DNA of 64,000 bases from NCBI RefSeq assembly GCF_002897035.1, contig NZ_BAUX01000021.1, forward strand, positions 1 to 64,000, written 5' to 3'. The stretch is from Methylopila sp. Yamaguchi (GTDB lineage Bacteria > Pseudomonadota > Alphaproteobacteria > Rhizobiales > Methylopilaceae). The notes beneath the pieces are model-generated. The model ran no database searches. It was not told the DNA's origin and saw nothing but the letters and a program-made list of their open reading frames with translations. A program made the position numbers and the translations under genes. Shown in pieces: positions 47,225 through 56,562 of the stretch; within the stretch, counting starts at the first letter, position 1, and every line of letters starts with the position of its first letter.

Positions 47225-47938
47225 TCAGTCCTCGAGGAGTCGAGCCACCACGCTCGCGGGGTCCGCCAGAAAGCGCTTGTAGAGCCGGACGTGGCCCAGC
47301 TCGTGGTAGGCGCGGCGCTCGAGGCCGCGTTCGGTGAGCTCGTAGAGGGCCGCGCCGGGAAGCGCCATCAGCAGCGGCGAGTGCGTCGCGAGCACGAACT
47401 GCGCCCCGCGGCGGGCGAGCTCGGCGATCGCGGCGATCGCTTCGAACTGGGTCTCGGGCGCGAGCGCGGCCTCCGGCTCGTCCATCACGTAGATCCCGCG
47501 TGGTGAGAACCGGTGGCGCAGCAGCTGAATCACGGACTGCCCGTGCGACATGTCGTGGAAGTCGTCGCCCCCGTAGAATTCCATCCGGGCGCCGATGCGC
47601 CGCATCTCGGTCGCCAGATTGTAATAGGTGTCGGCGCGGTAGAAGAACGCGTCTTTGTGCGTCGGCGCCCCACGGATCAGGCGGAGCGTCCGGTGAAGCG
47701 GAGAAAGAGTGTCTTCGGTCACAAAGTTGTAGTGCGACGAGCCGCCCTCGGGATTGCAGCGGAGCTGCGTCGCGATCGCCTCCAGCAGCGTCGATTTGCC
47801 GGACCCGTTCGAGCCGACGAGGATCGTGATCGAAGCGCTGAGGTCGAGCTCTTCGATCTGCGCGAGCGCGGGAATGTCATAGGGGTAGACGCCGCGGTCC
47901 TCGACCTTGCTCCACTCGATCCGCAGGCCCCGCAGCAT
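47225..47938 (-). CDS. AAA family ATPase (SMC/ABC-like), stand-alone
   Basis: A 237-residue ATPase with Walker A VGSNGSGKSTLLEAIATQL at about residue 41, an ABC-like middle, and Walker B GIYVMDEPEAALAPETQ followed by FVLATHSPLLMALPG (switch His). This is the AAA_21/RecF-like type found alone or in defence and retron-type systems; here there is no obvious partner gene. It is on the opposite strand to its neighbours ftsK and lolA, which are normally adjacent. Confidence 0.72.
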   Translation of the reverse strand: MLRGLRIEWSKVEDRGVYPYDIPALAQIEELDLSASITILVGSNGSGKSTLLEAIATQLRCNPEGGSSHYNFVTEDTLSPLHRTLRLIRGAPTHKDAFFYRADTYYNLATEMRRIGARMEFYGGDDFHDMSHGQSVIQLLRHRFSPRGIYVMDEPEAALAPETQFEAIAAIAELARRGAQFVLATHSPLLMALPGAALYELTERGLERRAYHELGHVRLYKRFLADPASVVARLLED

Positions 47939-48091
47939 GCCGTCTCCTCACGCGTTCCGGCGGAGGATGCCCGCGGGCGGCGCGTCGCGAAACCTCAAAA
48001 CGCCACGAACGCGTCCTAGGCACCATCGACCGACCGACCGTCGCGCCCTAGTCTCCGGGCGCCGCCCCCTATGACGAGGCCCTCTCTGCAG

Positions 48092-48799
48092 ATGACTCGC
48101 CTTCTCGCCTCCACGTTGCTCGCCAGCCTCGCCTTCGCCGGCCCCGCCTTCGCCCAGCAGCAGGCGGCGCCGATGGACGTCTCGCCCCCGCCCGGCGTCG
48201 CCGACGCCCAGCTGGCGGCGGCGAACCGCGGCGTGCCGGTGGCGAAGCTCGATTCGACGCAGCGCGCGACGCTCTCCCGCGTGAACACCTATTTCAACGC
48301 CCTGCAGCAGATGACGGCGAAGTTCGTGCAGGTCGGGCCGGACGGCCAGCGCACCACCGGCACGCTGTGGATGGACCGGCCGGGCAAGATCCGCTTCCAG
48401 TACGACTCCCCGAGCCCGCTCGAAATCATCGCGGACGGCAACTCGGTGGTGGTCCGCAACCGCCGGCTCAACACCCAGGACATGTACCCCCTGAGCCAGA
48501 CGCCCCTGCGCTTCCTGCTCCAGAGCAAAGTAGATCTGCTCGGCGACGCGAACGTGCTCGGCGTCTTCCAGGAGCCGGAGCTCGTCTCCGTGATCCTTGA
48601 GGAGAAGCGCTCGATCGGCGGCAGGGCCCAGCTCCAGCTGATGTTCGGCGGCGCCGACTATCAGCTTCAGCAATGGACGGTGACGGACGCCCAGGGGATG
48701 GAGACCTCGGTCGCCCTGTCGAACGTGGACACCTCCGCCAAGCCTGATCCGCGGATCTTCCGCATCAACCGCCAGGGCGTGGCGCGACCGCCAAAGTAG
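48092..48799 (+). CDS. lolA: Outer-membrane lipoprotein carrier LolA
   Basis: A ~235-residue periplasmic chaperone that takes lipoproteins from LolCDE to the outer membrane. MTRLLASTLLASLAFAGPAFA is a Sec signal. The mature protein contains YFNALQQMTAKFVQVGPDG, TGTLWMDRPGKIRFQYDSP and PLEIIADGNSVVVRNRRL, typical of LolA. An in-frame ATG at 48071 adds seven residues; neither start has a strong ribosome site, so the choice rests on signal-peptide shape. Confidence 0.85.
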   Translation: MTRLLASTLLASLAFAGPAFAQQQAAPMDVSPPPGVADAQLAAANRGVPVAKLDSTQRATLSRVNTYFNALQQMTAKFVQVGPDGQRTTGTLWMDRPGKIRFQYDSPSPLEIIADGNSVVVRNRRLNTQDMYPLSQTPLRFLLQSKVDLLGDANVLGVFQEPELVSVILEEKRSIGGRAQLQLMFGGADYQLQQWTVTDAQGMETSVALSNVDTSAKPDPRIFRINRQGVARPPK

Positions 48800-48985
48800 G
48801 TTTTTCCCGCGTCGATCTTTTCTACGTAGATTTACGCATTCAGGCCTTGACGCCATGGCTCGGCGGGCCCATCTCGGATCTCGAGCGAGGCGAACGAGCC
48901 ACAGACCGCGTCCCCCCGTCGCGTCTGCAGCCGCACCCCGCGTCGTCGGTCTTCCCCCGATGCCGACGAAAGCGCTTCAAGCGCG

Positions 48986-49027
48986 AGACGCCCAGCCTTC
49001 CCCCCGAGGCTGGGCGTCTTTCTTTTT
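48986..49027 (+). terminator. Intrinsic terminator
   Basis: AGACGCCCAGCC / GGCTGGGCGTCT stem (48986-49019) with a 10-base loop, then TTCTTTTT. It separates lolA from xth. The 300-base gap (48800-49103) otherwise contains only a 10-base palindrome TCTACGTAGA at 48821-48830 and no gene. Confidence 0.85.
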
Positions 49028-49103
49028 GGCGAGGTCGCTGGCGCCGCGGAGCGCGATGGCCTAAAGCCGGCCGAATCCTCCGATCGGTCGCCTGTCTCCG
49101 CCC

Positions 49104-49907
49104 ATGCCGCTTCGCCTCGCCACTTGGAACATCAACTCGGTGCGCCTGCGCATCGGGCTCGTCGAGAAGCTCGTTCGCGAGCACGGCATCGACGTGCTGT
49201 GCCTGCAGGAGACCAAGTGCCCAGACGACAAGTTTCCGATGTCGGACGTGCGCAAGCTCGGTTTCGAGCACGTCGCGCTGCACGGCCAGAAGGGCTACCA
49301 CGGGGTCGCGACATTCTCGCGCTTCCCCTTCGTCACGACCGCGCGTGAGCGGTTCGCCGACAAGGACGATGCGCGGCACCTGGCCACGACCTTCGCGGCC
49401 GGTCCGCTCGAAGGCGTCACGGTGCACAACTTCTATGTGCCGGCCGGCGGCGACGAGCCCGACCCGCTCGTCAACCCGAAGTTCGCCCACAAGCTGCAGT
49501 TCCTGTCCGAGCTGACCGACTGGTCGACGCGGATCGCCGACACGGGCGGTCGCATCATGGTCGGCGACCTCAACATCGCGCCGGACCCGAGCGACGTCTG
49601 GAACCACAAGCAGCTGCTCAAGATCGTGAGCCACACGCCGATCGAAACCGAGGGCCTCGACGCCATGCGCGAGGCCGGCCGGTGGGTGGACGCGGTGCGG
49701 ACCCATGTGCCGCATCCCGAAAAGCTCTATTCGTGGTGGAGCTACCGCGCCGCCGACTGGGAGGCGGTCGACCGCGGCCGCAGGCTCGACCACATCTGGG
49801 CGAGCGCCGACGTCGCCGGGCGCACCACCGGCGTCGAGACCCTGCGCTTCGCCCGCAGCTGGGAACGCCCGTCCGACCACGTGCCGGTGATCGTCGACAT
49901 CGGGTGA
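49104..49907 (+). CDS. xthA: Exodeoxyribonuclease III
   Basis: A 267-residue AP endonuclease/3'-5' exonuclease of base-excision repair. LATWNINSVRLRIGLVEKLV, LCLQETKCPDDKFP, VGDLNIAPDPSDVWN and the final SDHVPVIVDI supply the metal ligands and catalytic Asp/His of the XthA fold. It ends a conserved ftsK-lolA-xth block; a repeat block follows. Confidence 0.95.
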   Translation: MPLRLATWNINSVRLRIGLVEKLVREHGIDVLCLQETKCPDDKFPMSDVRKLGFEHVALHGQKGYHGVATFSRFPFVTTARERFADKDDARHLATTFAAGPLEGVTVHNFYVPAGGDEPDPLVNPKFAHKLQFLSELTDWSTRIADTGGRIMVGDLNIAPDPSDVWNHKQLLKIVSHTPIETEGLDAMREAGRWVDAVRTHVPHPEKLYSWWSYRAADWEAVDRGRRLDHIWASADVAGRTTGVETLRFARSWERPSDHVPVIVDIG

Positions 49908-49945
49908 GGGAATTCGTACCGGCTCCGCGCCTTCAAAATTGAAGC

Positions 49946-50005
49946 GCGGGCGATCCCTCCCCCGGGAGGGAGGGTGGACGGGCGAAGCCCGGCCGGGTGG
50001 GGTGG
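49946..50005 (+). repeat. GC-rich repeat, unit A (copy 1)
   Basis: Begins GCGGGCGATCCCTCC, contains the stem GGGC-GAA-GCCC and ends GGGTGGGGTGG. It recurs with one inserted base at 50151-50211 and appears in inverted, diverged form as unit B. Confidence 0.8.
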
Positions 50006-50052
50006 GGCGCCGCACTGAGTTCGCCGACGCCGCCGCGCCTTACGCTCCAAAG

Positions 50053-50121
50053 CCCCACCCGACCTCGGCTGGCGCCGAGGCCACCCTCCCCACGCCTCCG
50101 GCGCGAGGAGGGATCCCCGCG
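50053..50121 (-). repeat. GC-rich repeat, unit B (copy 1), inverted relative to A
   Basis: Starts CCCCACCCGACCTCGG and ends GAGGAGGGATCCCCGCG. Its reverse complement shares GATCCCTCC, GGGAGGGTGG and GGGTGGGG with unit A in the same order, so A and B are members of one family. The stem here is CCTCGGC-GCC-AGCCGAGG. Confidence 0.8.
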
Positions 50122-50150
50122 TCCGGCTTCTCAGCTCTCGCAGAACAAGC

Positions 50151-50211
50151 GCGGGCGATCCCTCCCCCGGGAGGGGAGGGTGGACGGGCGAAGCCCGGCC
50201 GGGTGGGGTGG
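50151..50211 (+). repeat. GC-rich repeat, unit A (copy 2)
   Basis: Differs from 49946-50005 only by one extra G in the run GGGAGGGGAGGG. It is 205 bases after copy 1. Confidence 0.8.
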
Positions 50212-50260
50212 ATTTAGGACGTGACGCTCGCGTTTCGGTCGCCGCGCCCTACGCCCAAGG

Positions 50261-50330
50261 CCCCACCCGACCTCGGCTGGCGCCGAGGCCACCCTCCCCA
50301 CGCCTTCGGCGCGAGGAGGGATCTCCCGCG
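50261..50330 (-). repeat. GC-rich repeat, unit B (copy 2)
   Basis: Nearly identical to 50053-50121 with a few substitutions (ACGCCTTCGG for ACGCCTCCGG, GATCTCCCGCG for GATCCCCGCG). The four units form an A-B-A-B array of alternating orientation filling the gap between xth and ispG. Confidence 0.8.
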
Positions 50331-50358
50331 TTTCGTTTTGGACCGTGCAGTCGGAAAC

Positions 50359-51690
<1,332 letters not shown>

Positions 51691-51693
51691 CGC

Positions 51694-52239
51694 TTAATCC
51701 TCGTGCGCCCCTTCGGCGGCGCGGCAGTGGGCGCAGTCGCCGGCGATCTCGATCACCGGCGCGCGGGGACGGAAGCCCGCGGCCCTGGTCAGTTCGTCGA
51801 GCGCGGCTCCGAGCTTCGGCGTCGCCGCCTCGCCGACCGCGCCGCAGCGCTCGCAGATGAGAAACACCACCGGCTGCCGTGCGTCCGGCCCGTGGTCGTG
51901 GCTGCAGGCGACGAAGGCGTTGCGGCTTTCGATGCGGTGGGCGAAGCCGTGCGCGAGCAGGAAGTCGAGCGCGCGGTAGACGGTGATGGGCGCCGGCCGC
52001 CGCTCGCCGTCTTTCGCGAGCCGCTCGATCACCTCATAGGCGCCGGCGGGCGCATGGTCGGCGGCCAGCGCCTCCAGCACGCGCCGGCGGATCTCGGTGA
52101 GCCGGGCCCCCCGGGCTGCGCACAGCCTCTCGGCGCGGGCGATCACGTCGCGCGCGCAGGCGTGGTGGTCATGGTCGGGGCCCGCAAAGGCGTGGGCGTG
52201 GTCGTGTGTCGCGTGAGCCTGCGTCATCGGTCGGTTCAT
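51694..52239 (-). CDS. zur: Fur-family zinc uptake regulator Zur
   Basis: A 181-residue metalloregulator. The His-rich N-terminus (HATHDHAHAFAGPDHDHH) is followed by the winged helix (LTEIRRRVLEALAADHAPAG, ITVYRALDFLLAHGFAHRIE) and NAFVACSHDHG. Two CxxC pairs (ICERCG and CAHC) make the structural zinc site. NAFVAC and VYRALDFLLAHG point to Zur rather than Fur or Irr. It sits upstream of ispG and divergent from the 3-hydroxybutyrate dehydrogenase; I see no clear Zur box in the short divergent region. Confidence 0.85.
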   Translation of the reverse strand: MNRPMTQAHATHDHAHAFAGPDHDHHACARDVIARAERLCAARGARLTEIRRRVLEALAADHAPAGAYEVIERLAKDGERRPAPITVYRALDFLLAHGFAHRIESRNAFVACSHDHGPDARQPVVFLICERCGAVGEAATPKLGAALDELTRAAGFRPRAPVIEIAGDCAHCRAAEGAHED

Positions 52240-52343
52240 AGCATGGTTCGTGTGACGGCGCGTTGCGAAGGCCGGGGCTGCGCTCCAGATTGTCGCCGTC
52301 CAAGGACGGCTCGTCCGAGCCGCGAACGCATCAGGAGCGCGCC

Positions 52344-53126
52344 ATGCTGAAGGGCAAGACGGCCGTCGTCACGGGTTCCACCAGCGGCATCGGGCTCGCG
52401 GTCGCCCGGGGGCTTGCGCAGGCCGGAGCGAACGTCGTGATCAACGGCTTCGGCGACAAGGGGGAGATCAAGGCGATCCGCTCCGCCATCGAGGCCGAGT
52501 TCGGCGTCACCGCGGTCTACGACGGCGCCGACATGAGCGACCCGAAGGCGATCGCCGCCATGGTCAAGGCGGCGGACGACCGTTTTGGCGGGGTCGACAT
52601 CCTGGTCAACAACGCCGGCGTGCAGTTCGTGGCGGCGGTGGACGAGTTCCCCGAGGACAAATGGGACCAGATCATCGCGATCAATCTGTCCTCGGCGTTC
52701 CACGCCACCAAGGCTGCGCTTCCGGGCATGAAGCGCAAGGGCTGGGGCCGGATCGTCAACACCGGCTCGGCGCACGCTCTGGTCGCCTCGCCCTACAAGT
52801 CGGCTTACGTCGCCGCGAAGCACGGGATCGCCGGGTTCACCAAGTCGGTCGCCCTCGAGGTGGCTCAGCAGGGAATCACGGCCAACACCATCTGCCCCGG
52901 CTACGTCTGGACGCCGCTGGTCGAGCGCCAGATCCCCGACACGATGAAGGCCCGCGGGCTGACGGAGGAGCAGGTCAAGACCGACGTGCTGCTCGCCGCC
53001 CAGCCGACGAAGCAGTTCGTCACCGTCGAGCAGGTCGCGGCCTTCGTGGTGTTTCTGTGCTCGGACGCGGCCTCGCAGATCACCGGCGCGACGCTGCCCA
53101 TCGATGGCGGCTGGACGGCGGCCTGA
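52344..53126 (+). CDS. bdhA: 3-Hydroxybutyrate dehydrogenase
   Basis: A 260-residue short-chain dehydrogenase that oxidises D-3-hydroxybutyrate to acetoacetate in polyhydroxybutyrate turnover. TGSTSGIGLAVARGLA binds NAD, NNAGVQFV is the second motif, and the catalytic Ser and YxxxK lie in GRIVNTGSAHALVASPYKSAYVAAKHG. NTICPGYVWTPLVERQIPDT is characteristic of BDH. ATG 52344 has AGGAGCG upstream; the frame is open further upstream without similarity. Confidence 0.92.
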   Translation: MLKGKTAVVTGSTSGIGLAVARGLAQAGANVVINGFGDKGEIKAIRSAIEAEFGVTAVYDGADMSDPKAIAAMVKAADDRFGGVDILVNNAGVQFVAAVDEFPEDKWDQIIAINLSSAFHATKAALPGMKRKGWGRIVNTGSAHALVASPYKSAYVAAKHGIAGFTKSVALEVAQQGITANTICPGYVWTPLVERQIPDTMKARGLTEEQVKTDVLLAAQPTKQFVTVEQVAAFVVFLCSDAASQITGATLPIDGGWTAA

Positions 53127-53169
53127 GGCGCCGCGCCGCGGGGGCGGCAGGGGGAGCCGAAAGCGCAGC

Positions 53170-53200
53170 GAGGCGGCGTCGCAGGACGACGCCGCCTCGT
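53170..53200 (+). terminator. Strong hairpin after bdhA
   Basis: A perfect 13-bp stem CGAGGCGGCGTCG / CGACGCCGCCTCG with a 5-base loop, 43 bases after the bdhA stop. There is no T-tract, so it may be a Rho-independent terminator of poor quality or an RNA-protecting hairpin. Confidence 0.5.
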
Positions 53201-53454
53201 ACGCTTGCCTCGACCGGGAATGGCGTGGCCGAAGCAATTTCGGTGATGATCGTCTGAAAAGGGCGGTCTCTGTCCGCCGTCTCTTCACCGCTTCATCTTG
53301 AAATCACAATTACGACAACCATGATCAAGCTTCAATCAAATTCATCTCGAATTTTAGATGAACTTGTGCGGTTCATTGCTTGTGGTTAACGAAGGTTAAG
53401 GCGGTCTTTACCGGGCGCATTAACGGCCATTGACCATCAGCCGACGGCGCCGCT
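53201..53454. other. AT-rich intergenic region
   Basis: About 250 bases between convergent bdhA and glk, with a low-GC patch at roughly 53290-53400 containing many short A/T runs. The longest start-to-stop frame I noticed is 18 codons. TTAAC and TTAA half-sites spaced six apart occur at 53386-53399. It could contain a small RNA or promoter but I cannot prove one. Confidence 0.4.
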
Positions 53455-54405
53455 TCAGGCGCCGATGGTCGCCCTTGCAGCGGCGGCGCAGCCGATCAGG
53501 CCGGCGATCTCGCTCGTGACGACGACGGTGGCCGTCCTGCGCATCAGCGCCTCGTGGGGGCGTTTCGCCTCGAACGCGGCGCGAAAGTCCGCGACGTCGA
53601 GCAGGCCGAGCAGCTTGGGCGCCACCCCGCCGCAGAGATAGACGCCGCCCTGCGCGCCGAAGGTCAGCGCCACGTCGCCGGCGAAGCGGGCGAGCAGCCG
53701 CAGGAACAGCGCGGTCGCCTCCGCCGCCCGGGCGTCTCCCGCCTCCGCCCGAGCGACGATCTCCGCCGGCTCCAGGCCCGGCGCCGGGGCGCCTTCGACG
53801 GCGGCCAGCGCCTCGTGCAACCGGCGCAGGCCGGGGCCGGAAAGAACATGCTCGGCCGAAATGCGGCCGAAGCCCTGGCGGACACGGTCGAAGATCGCGA
53901 ACTCGCGGGCGTCGACCGTCGCGAGTTCGATGTGCCCGCCCTCGCTCGGAACGGGGAGCCACGCGCCGCCGGCGCGCAGCAGCCCCGCGACGCCGAGCCC
54001 CGTGCCAGGCCCGAGCGCGGCCTTCGACGCCGCGTCGGAGGGCGCCACGTCCCCGATCGCCGTGGTTTCGCCGATCTGGAAATGAGGGAGCGCGGAGGCC
54101 TGGGCCACGAAATCGTTGAGCAGGGCGACGTGGTCCAGGCCAAGACGCGCCTCGAGCGCGTCGGCGTCGATCGGCCAATCCCGGTTGGTGAGCCTCGACA
54201 CCCGCCCGACCACCGGTCCCGCGAGCGCGAAGGCCGCCCGCGTCGGGCGCTCCGCCGCGGCGTCGAGATAGGAGACGACGGCCTCCTCGAACGAGGCATG
54301 ATCGTCGTTCCGGATGGTCAGAACGCCGTGGGGACGAAGGTCGCCTCCCGCCACGAGCCCGAAGCGCGAGTTGGTGCCGCCGATGTCGCCGACGAGAAGG
54401 GTCAC
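53455..54405 (-). CDS. glk: Glucokinase
   Basis: A 316-residue ATP-dependent glucokinase. LLVGDIGGTNSRFGLV is the N-terminal phosphate-binding motif; ALNDFVAQASALPHF, LGPGTGLGVAGLL and EGGHIELATVDARE carry the glucose- and ATP-site residues, and GGVYLCGGVAPKLL closes the fold. It supplies glucose-6-phosphate for Entner-Doudoroff or glycogen routes. The small monooxygenase gene upstream ends 34 bases before the start of glk and lies on the same strand. Confidence 0.93.
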   Translation of the reverse strand: MTLLVGDIGGTNSRFGLVAGGDLRPHGVLTIRNDDHASFEEAVVSYLDAAAERPTRAAFALAGPVVGRVSRLTNRDWPIDADALEARLGLDHVALLNDFVAQASALPHFQIGETTAIGDVAPSDAASKAALGPGTGLGVAGLLRAGGAWLPVPSEGGHIELATVDAREFAIFDRVRQGFGRISAEHVLSGPGLRRLHEALAAVEGAPAPGLEPAEIVARAEAGDARAAEATALFLRLLARFAGDVALTFGAQGGVYLCGGVAPKLLGLLDVADFRAAFEAKRPHEALMRRTATVVVTSEIAGLIGCAAAARATIGA

Positions 54406-54438
54406 AACGCCTCCGGAGCCAGGAACGGAGCGGCCGTC

Positions 54439-54735
54439 TTAGCCAAGATCGAACAGCCGCACGCGCTTCAACTTGACGAAGGGCCGCACGGCCTCCTCGA
54501 AAGCGCGGCCGGCGGCGGTCCGGTCATGGGCGGCGGCCGCCTGGTCGTCGGCGTAGAGCGCGGAAGTCAGAAAAAAGCCCGGCGCCTCCGGGTCCTCGGC
54601 GATCGCCACCCCGCGGCACGCTGGATCGGCGCGCTCGACCTCGTTCGCGCTCGCGAAAACCGCGGCGCGGAAGGCGGATATGTGTTCGGGGTCGACTTCG
54701 AAGACGGTGGCGACAAGCTTCATCAGCGCCGACAT
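54439..54735 (-). CDS. Antibiotic biosynthesis monooxygenase / quinol monooxygenase family
   Basis: A 98-residue ferredoxin-like ABM protein: LVATVFEVDPEHISAFRAAV, the ADPACRGVAIAEDPEAPGFF core, and AYAD-like helix ALYADDQAAAAHDRTAAGR followed by VRPFVKLKRVRLFDLG. Relatives are cofactor-free monooxygenases (YgiN) or stress proteins; no substrate can be inferred. ATG 54735 is used; a second in-frame ATG is four codons in. It is divergent from the pseudouridine synthase. Confidence 0.75.
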   Translation of the reverse strand: MSALMKLVATVFEVDPEHISAFRAAVFASANEVERADPACRGVAIAEDPEAPGFFLTSALYADDQAAAAHDRTAAGRAFEEAVRPFVKLKRVRLFDLG

Positions 54736-54786
54736 AGTGCGGCCTCGCCCGTCGCCTATACCGATCCGAGACCCAGCGCTTCGCAA

Positions 54787-55518
54787 ATGCGTCACATCAA
54801 CGACTTCACGCCGGACGATCTCGCCGCCCGCGTCCTGCACAGGGACGGGCTGATGCTCGTCGTCGATAAGCCGGCTGGCCTGCCGGTGCACGCCGGGCCG
54901 AAGGGCGGCGCGAATCTGGAGCAGATGTTCGACGCCCTGCGCTTCGGCCTGCCGCGCAACCCCGCGCTCGCCCACCGCCTCGACAAGGACACCAGCGGCT
55001 GCCTCGTTCTTGGCCGCCATCGCAAGGCGCTCGCCCGGCTTGGCAAACTGTTCTCCAACGGCCGGGTGGCGAAGACCTACTGGGCTGTGGTGCGCGGCGC
55101 GCCCGAGGCGGACGAGGGCCGGATCGACGCGCCGCTCGCCAAGCGCAGCCCCGAGCGGGGCTGGTGGATGGCGGTCGATCCCGCGGGACAGCCGTCCGTC
55201 ACGGAATGGAAGGTGATGGCCCGCGGCGCGGGCTTGGCATGGGTCGCCTTCTCGCCGCTCACCGGCCGCACCCACCAGATCCGGGTGCACGCCGCCCACA
55301 TCGGCCTGCCGCTTCTGGGCGACCCGATCTACGGGGCGGAGGCGGCCGGCGGCGCGGCGCTCCATCTCCACGCTCGCGCGCTGTCGATCCCGATGCGCGA
55401 GAAGTTGCCGCCGGTGGTGGTCGAGGCGCCGCTGCCGCCGCACATGGCGGCGACCTTCGCCGCGCTTGGCTGGGAGGCGCCGGCGCCCATATCCACGGGA
55501 GAGGTCGCGCCTATATAG
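54787..55518 (+). CDS. RluA-family RNA pseudouridine synthase
   Basis: A 243-residue enzyme converting uridine to pseudouridine in rRNA or tRNA. The catalytic-aspartate motif is AHRLDKDTSGCLVLGR; further family signatures are LMLVVDKPAGLPVHAGPKGG and GRTHQIRVHAAHIGLPLLGDPIYG. It lacks an S4 domain and is shorter than RluC or RluD, resembling RluA/TruC-type or alphaproteobacterial paralogues; the target base is unknown. ATG 54787 is the family start. Confidence 0.88.
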   Translation: MRHINDFTPDDLAARVLHRDGLMLVVDKPAGLPVHAGPKGGANLEQMFDALRFGLPRNPALAHRLDKDTSGCLVLGRHRKALARLGKLFSNGRVAKTYWAVVRGAPEADEGRIDAPLAKRSPERGWWMAVDPAGQPSVTEWKVMARGAGLAWVAFSPLTGRTHQIRVHAAHIGLPLLGDPIYGAEAAGGAALHLHARALSIPMREKLPPVVVEAPLPPHMAATFAALGWEAPAPISTGEVAPI

Positions 55519-55565
55519 CGCGGAGATTTCGCCGCCTCATCGAACCCATCGAAGGACCGACGCCG

Positions 55566-56558
55566 ATGGCCCGCTGCCTCGTGCTGCTCAACCCGCGCGC
55601 GGGAACGCTGAAGGACCTTGCGGGCGACGGCGACGGCGCGGACGCCGCGGAGCGGGTGCGCAAGGCCTTCGCCGCCGCCGGCAAGGACGTCGACGTGCGC
55701 CTGATCCCGCCGCGCGACCTCGGCCGCGTGCTGGACGAACTCAACGCCGCCGACACTCACGACGAGATCATCGTCGGCGGGGGCGACGGCTCGCTGTCAC
55801 GTTCGCTGCGGAAGCTGATCTCGTCGGGCAAGACCTTCGGCGTCCTCCCGTTCGGCACGATGAACCTGCTGGCCCGCGACCTCGGCGTGCCGCAACAGGT
55901 GGAGGAGGCGATCTCCGCGCTGGCCCGCTCCGAGCCTCAGATGATCGATCTCGCCTCCATCAACGGGCGGCCGTTCCACTCGATCTCCGGTCTCGGGTTC
56001 TTCGCGCAGATGGCCCGGGCGCGCGAGGCGGCCCGGGGGCTGAAGGGCTTCGGCCGCTACGCCGGCTTCAGCCTGGCCGCCCTGCGGGCGTTCTTCCGCT
56101 CCGGCCGCTCGCGCTACACGCTCGTCATCGACGGCGCGCCGATCAAGGTGGACGCGACCGCGGTGCTCGTCACCAACAATGCGTTCGGCGACGGCGCCTG
56201 GCGGAGGCCGCGGCTCGACGCAGGCGAGCTGGAGATCATCGTCGCCCATTCCGGAACGATGAAGGAGCGGCTGCGGCTCGGCCTCGACGTCGTGGCGGGC
56301 GGGTGGCGGACCAACCCGCTGATCGAGTCGTTCCGCGCGCGCAAGGTCGAGGTGACGAAGTCGTGGCGCCGCCGCGCCTGGGTCGCGACCGACGGCGAGC
56401 TGACCCGCGAGACCATGCCGGTGGTTTACGAGACGCTGCCGAAGGCTGCGCGGATGATGGTCCCGGTGAGCTCGGCGGCCGTTCTGGCGGCCCCCCCGCC
56501 GTCCGCCGGCGAAGCCGGCGTCGAGACGACCGCGCCGGCGCGCTCGGTCGCCGGCTGA
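55566..56558 (+). CDS. Diacylglycerol kinase-family lipid kinase
   Basis: A 330-residue protein of the DAGK_cat family. LVLLNPRAGTLKDLAGDGDG opens the fold; EIIVGGGDGSLSRSL and VLPFGTMNLLARDLGVP are the ATP- and catalytic-site motifs. It phosphorylates a lipid or lipid-like alcohol; alphaproteobacterial members include undecaprenol- and sphingosine-type kinases. The last ~40 residues (AAPPPSAGEAG) are low complexity. It begins 47 bases after the pseudouridine synthase and is likely cotranscribed. Confidence 0.85.
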   Translation: MARCLVLLNPRAGTLKDLAGDGDGADAAERVRKAFAAAGKDVDVRLIPPRDLGRVLDELNAADTHDEIIVGGGDGSLSRSLRKLISSGKTFGVLPFGTMNLLARDLGVPQQVEEAISALARSEPQMIDLASINGRPFHSISGLGFFAQMARAREAARGLKGFGRYAGFSLAALRAFFRSGRSRYTLVIDGAPIKVDATAVLVTNNAFGDGAWRRPRLDAGELEIIVAHSGTMKERLRLGLDVVAGGWRTNPLIESFRARKVEVTKSWRRRAWVATDGELTRETMPVVYETLPKAARMMVPVSSAAVLAAPPPSAGEAGVETTAPARSVAG

Positions 56559-56562
56559 AGCC

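Noticed and set aside
48821-48830. 10-base palindrome TCTACGTAGA after lolA
   Set aside because: Too short and isolated to assign a role; the true terminator is at 48986-49027.
53386-53399. TTAAC-TTAA pair resembling a CtrA site
   Set aside because: The half-sites are six rather than seven bases apart and lie downstream of glk between convergent genes, so a CtrA function is not supported.
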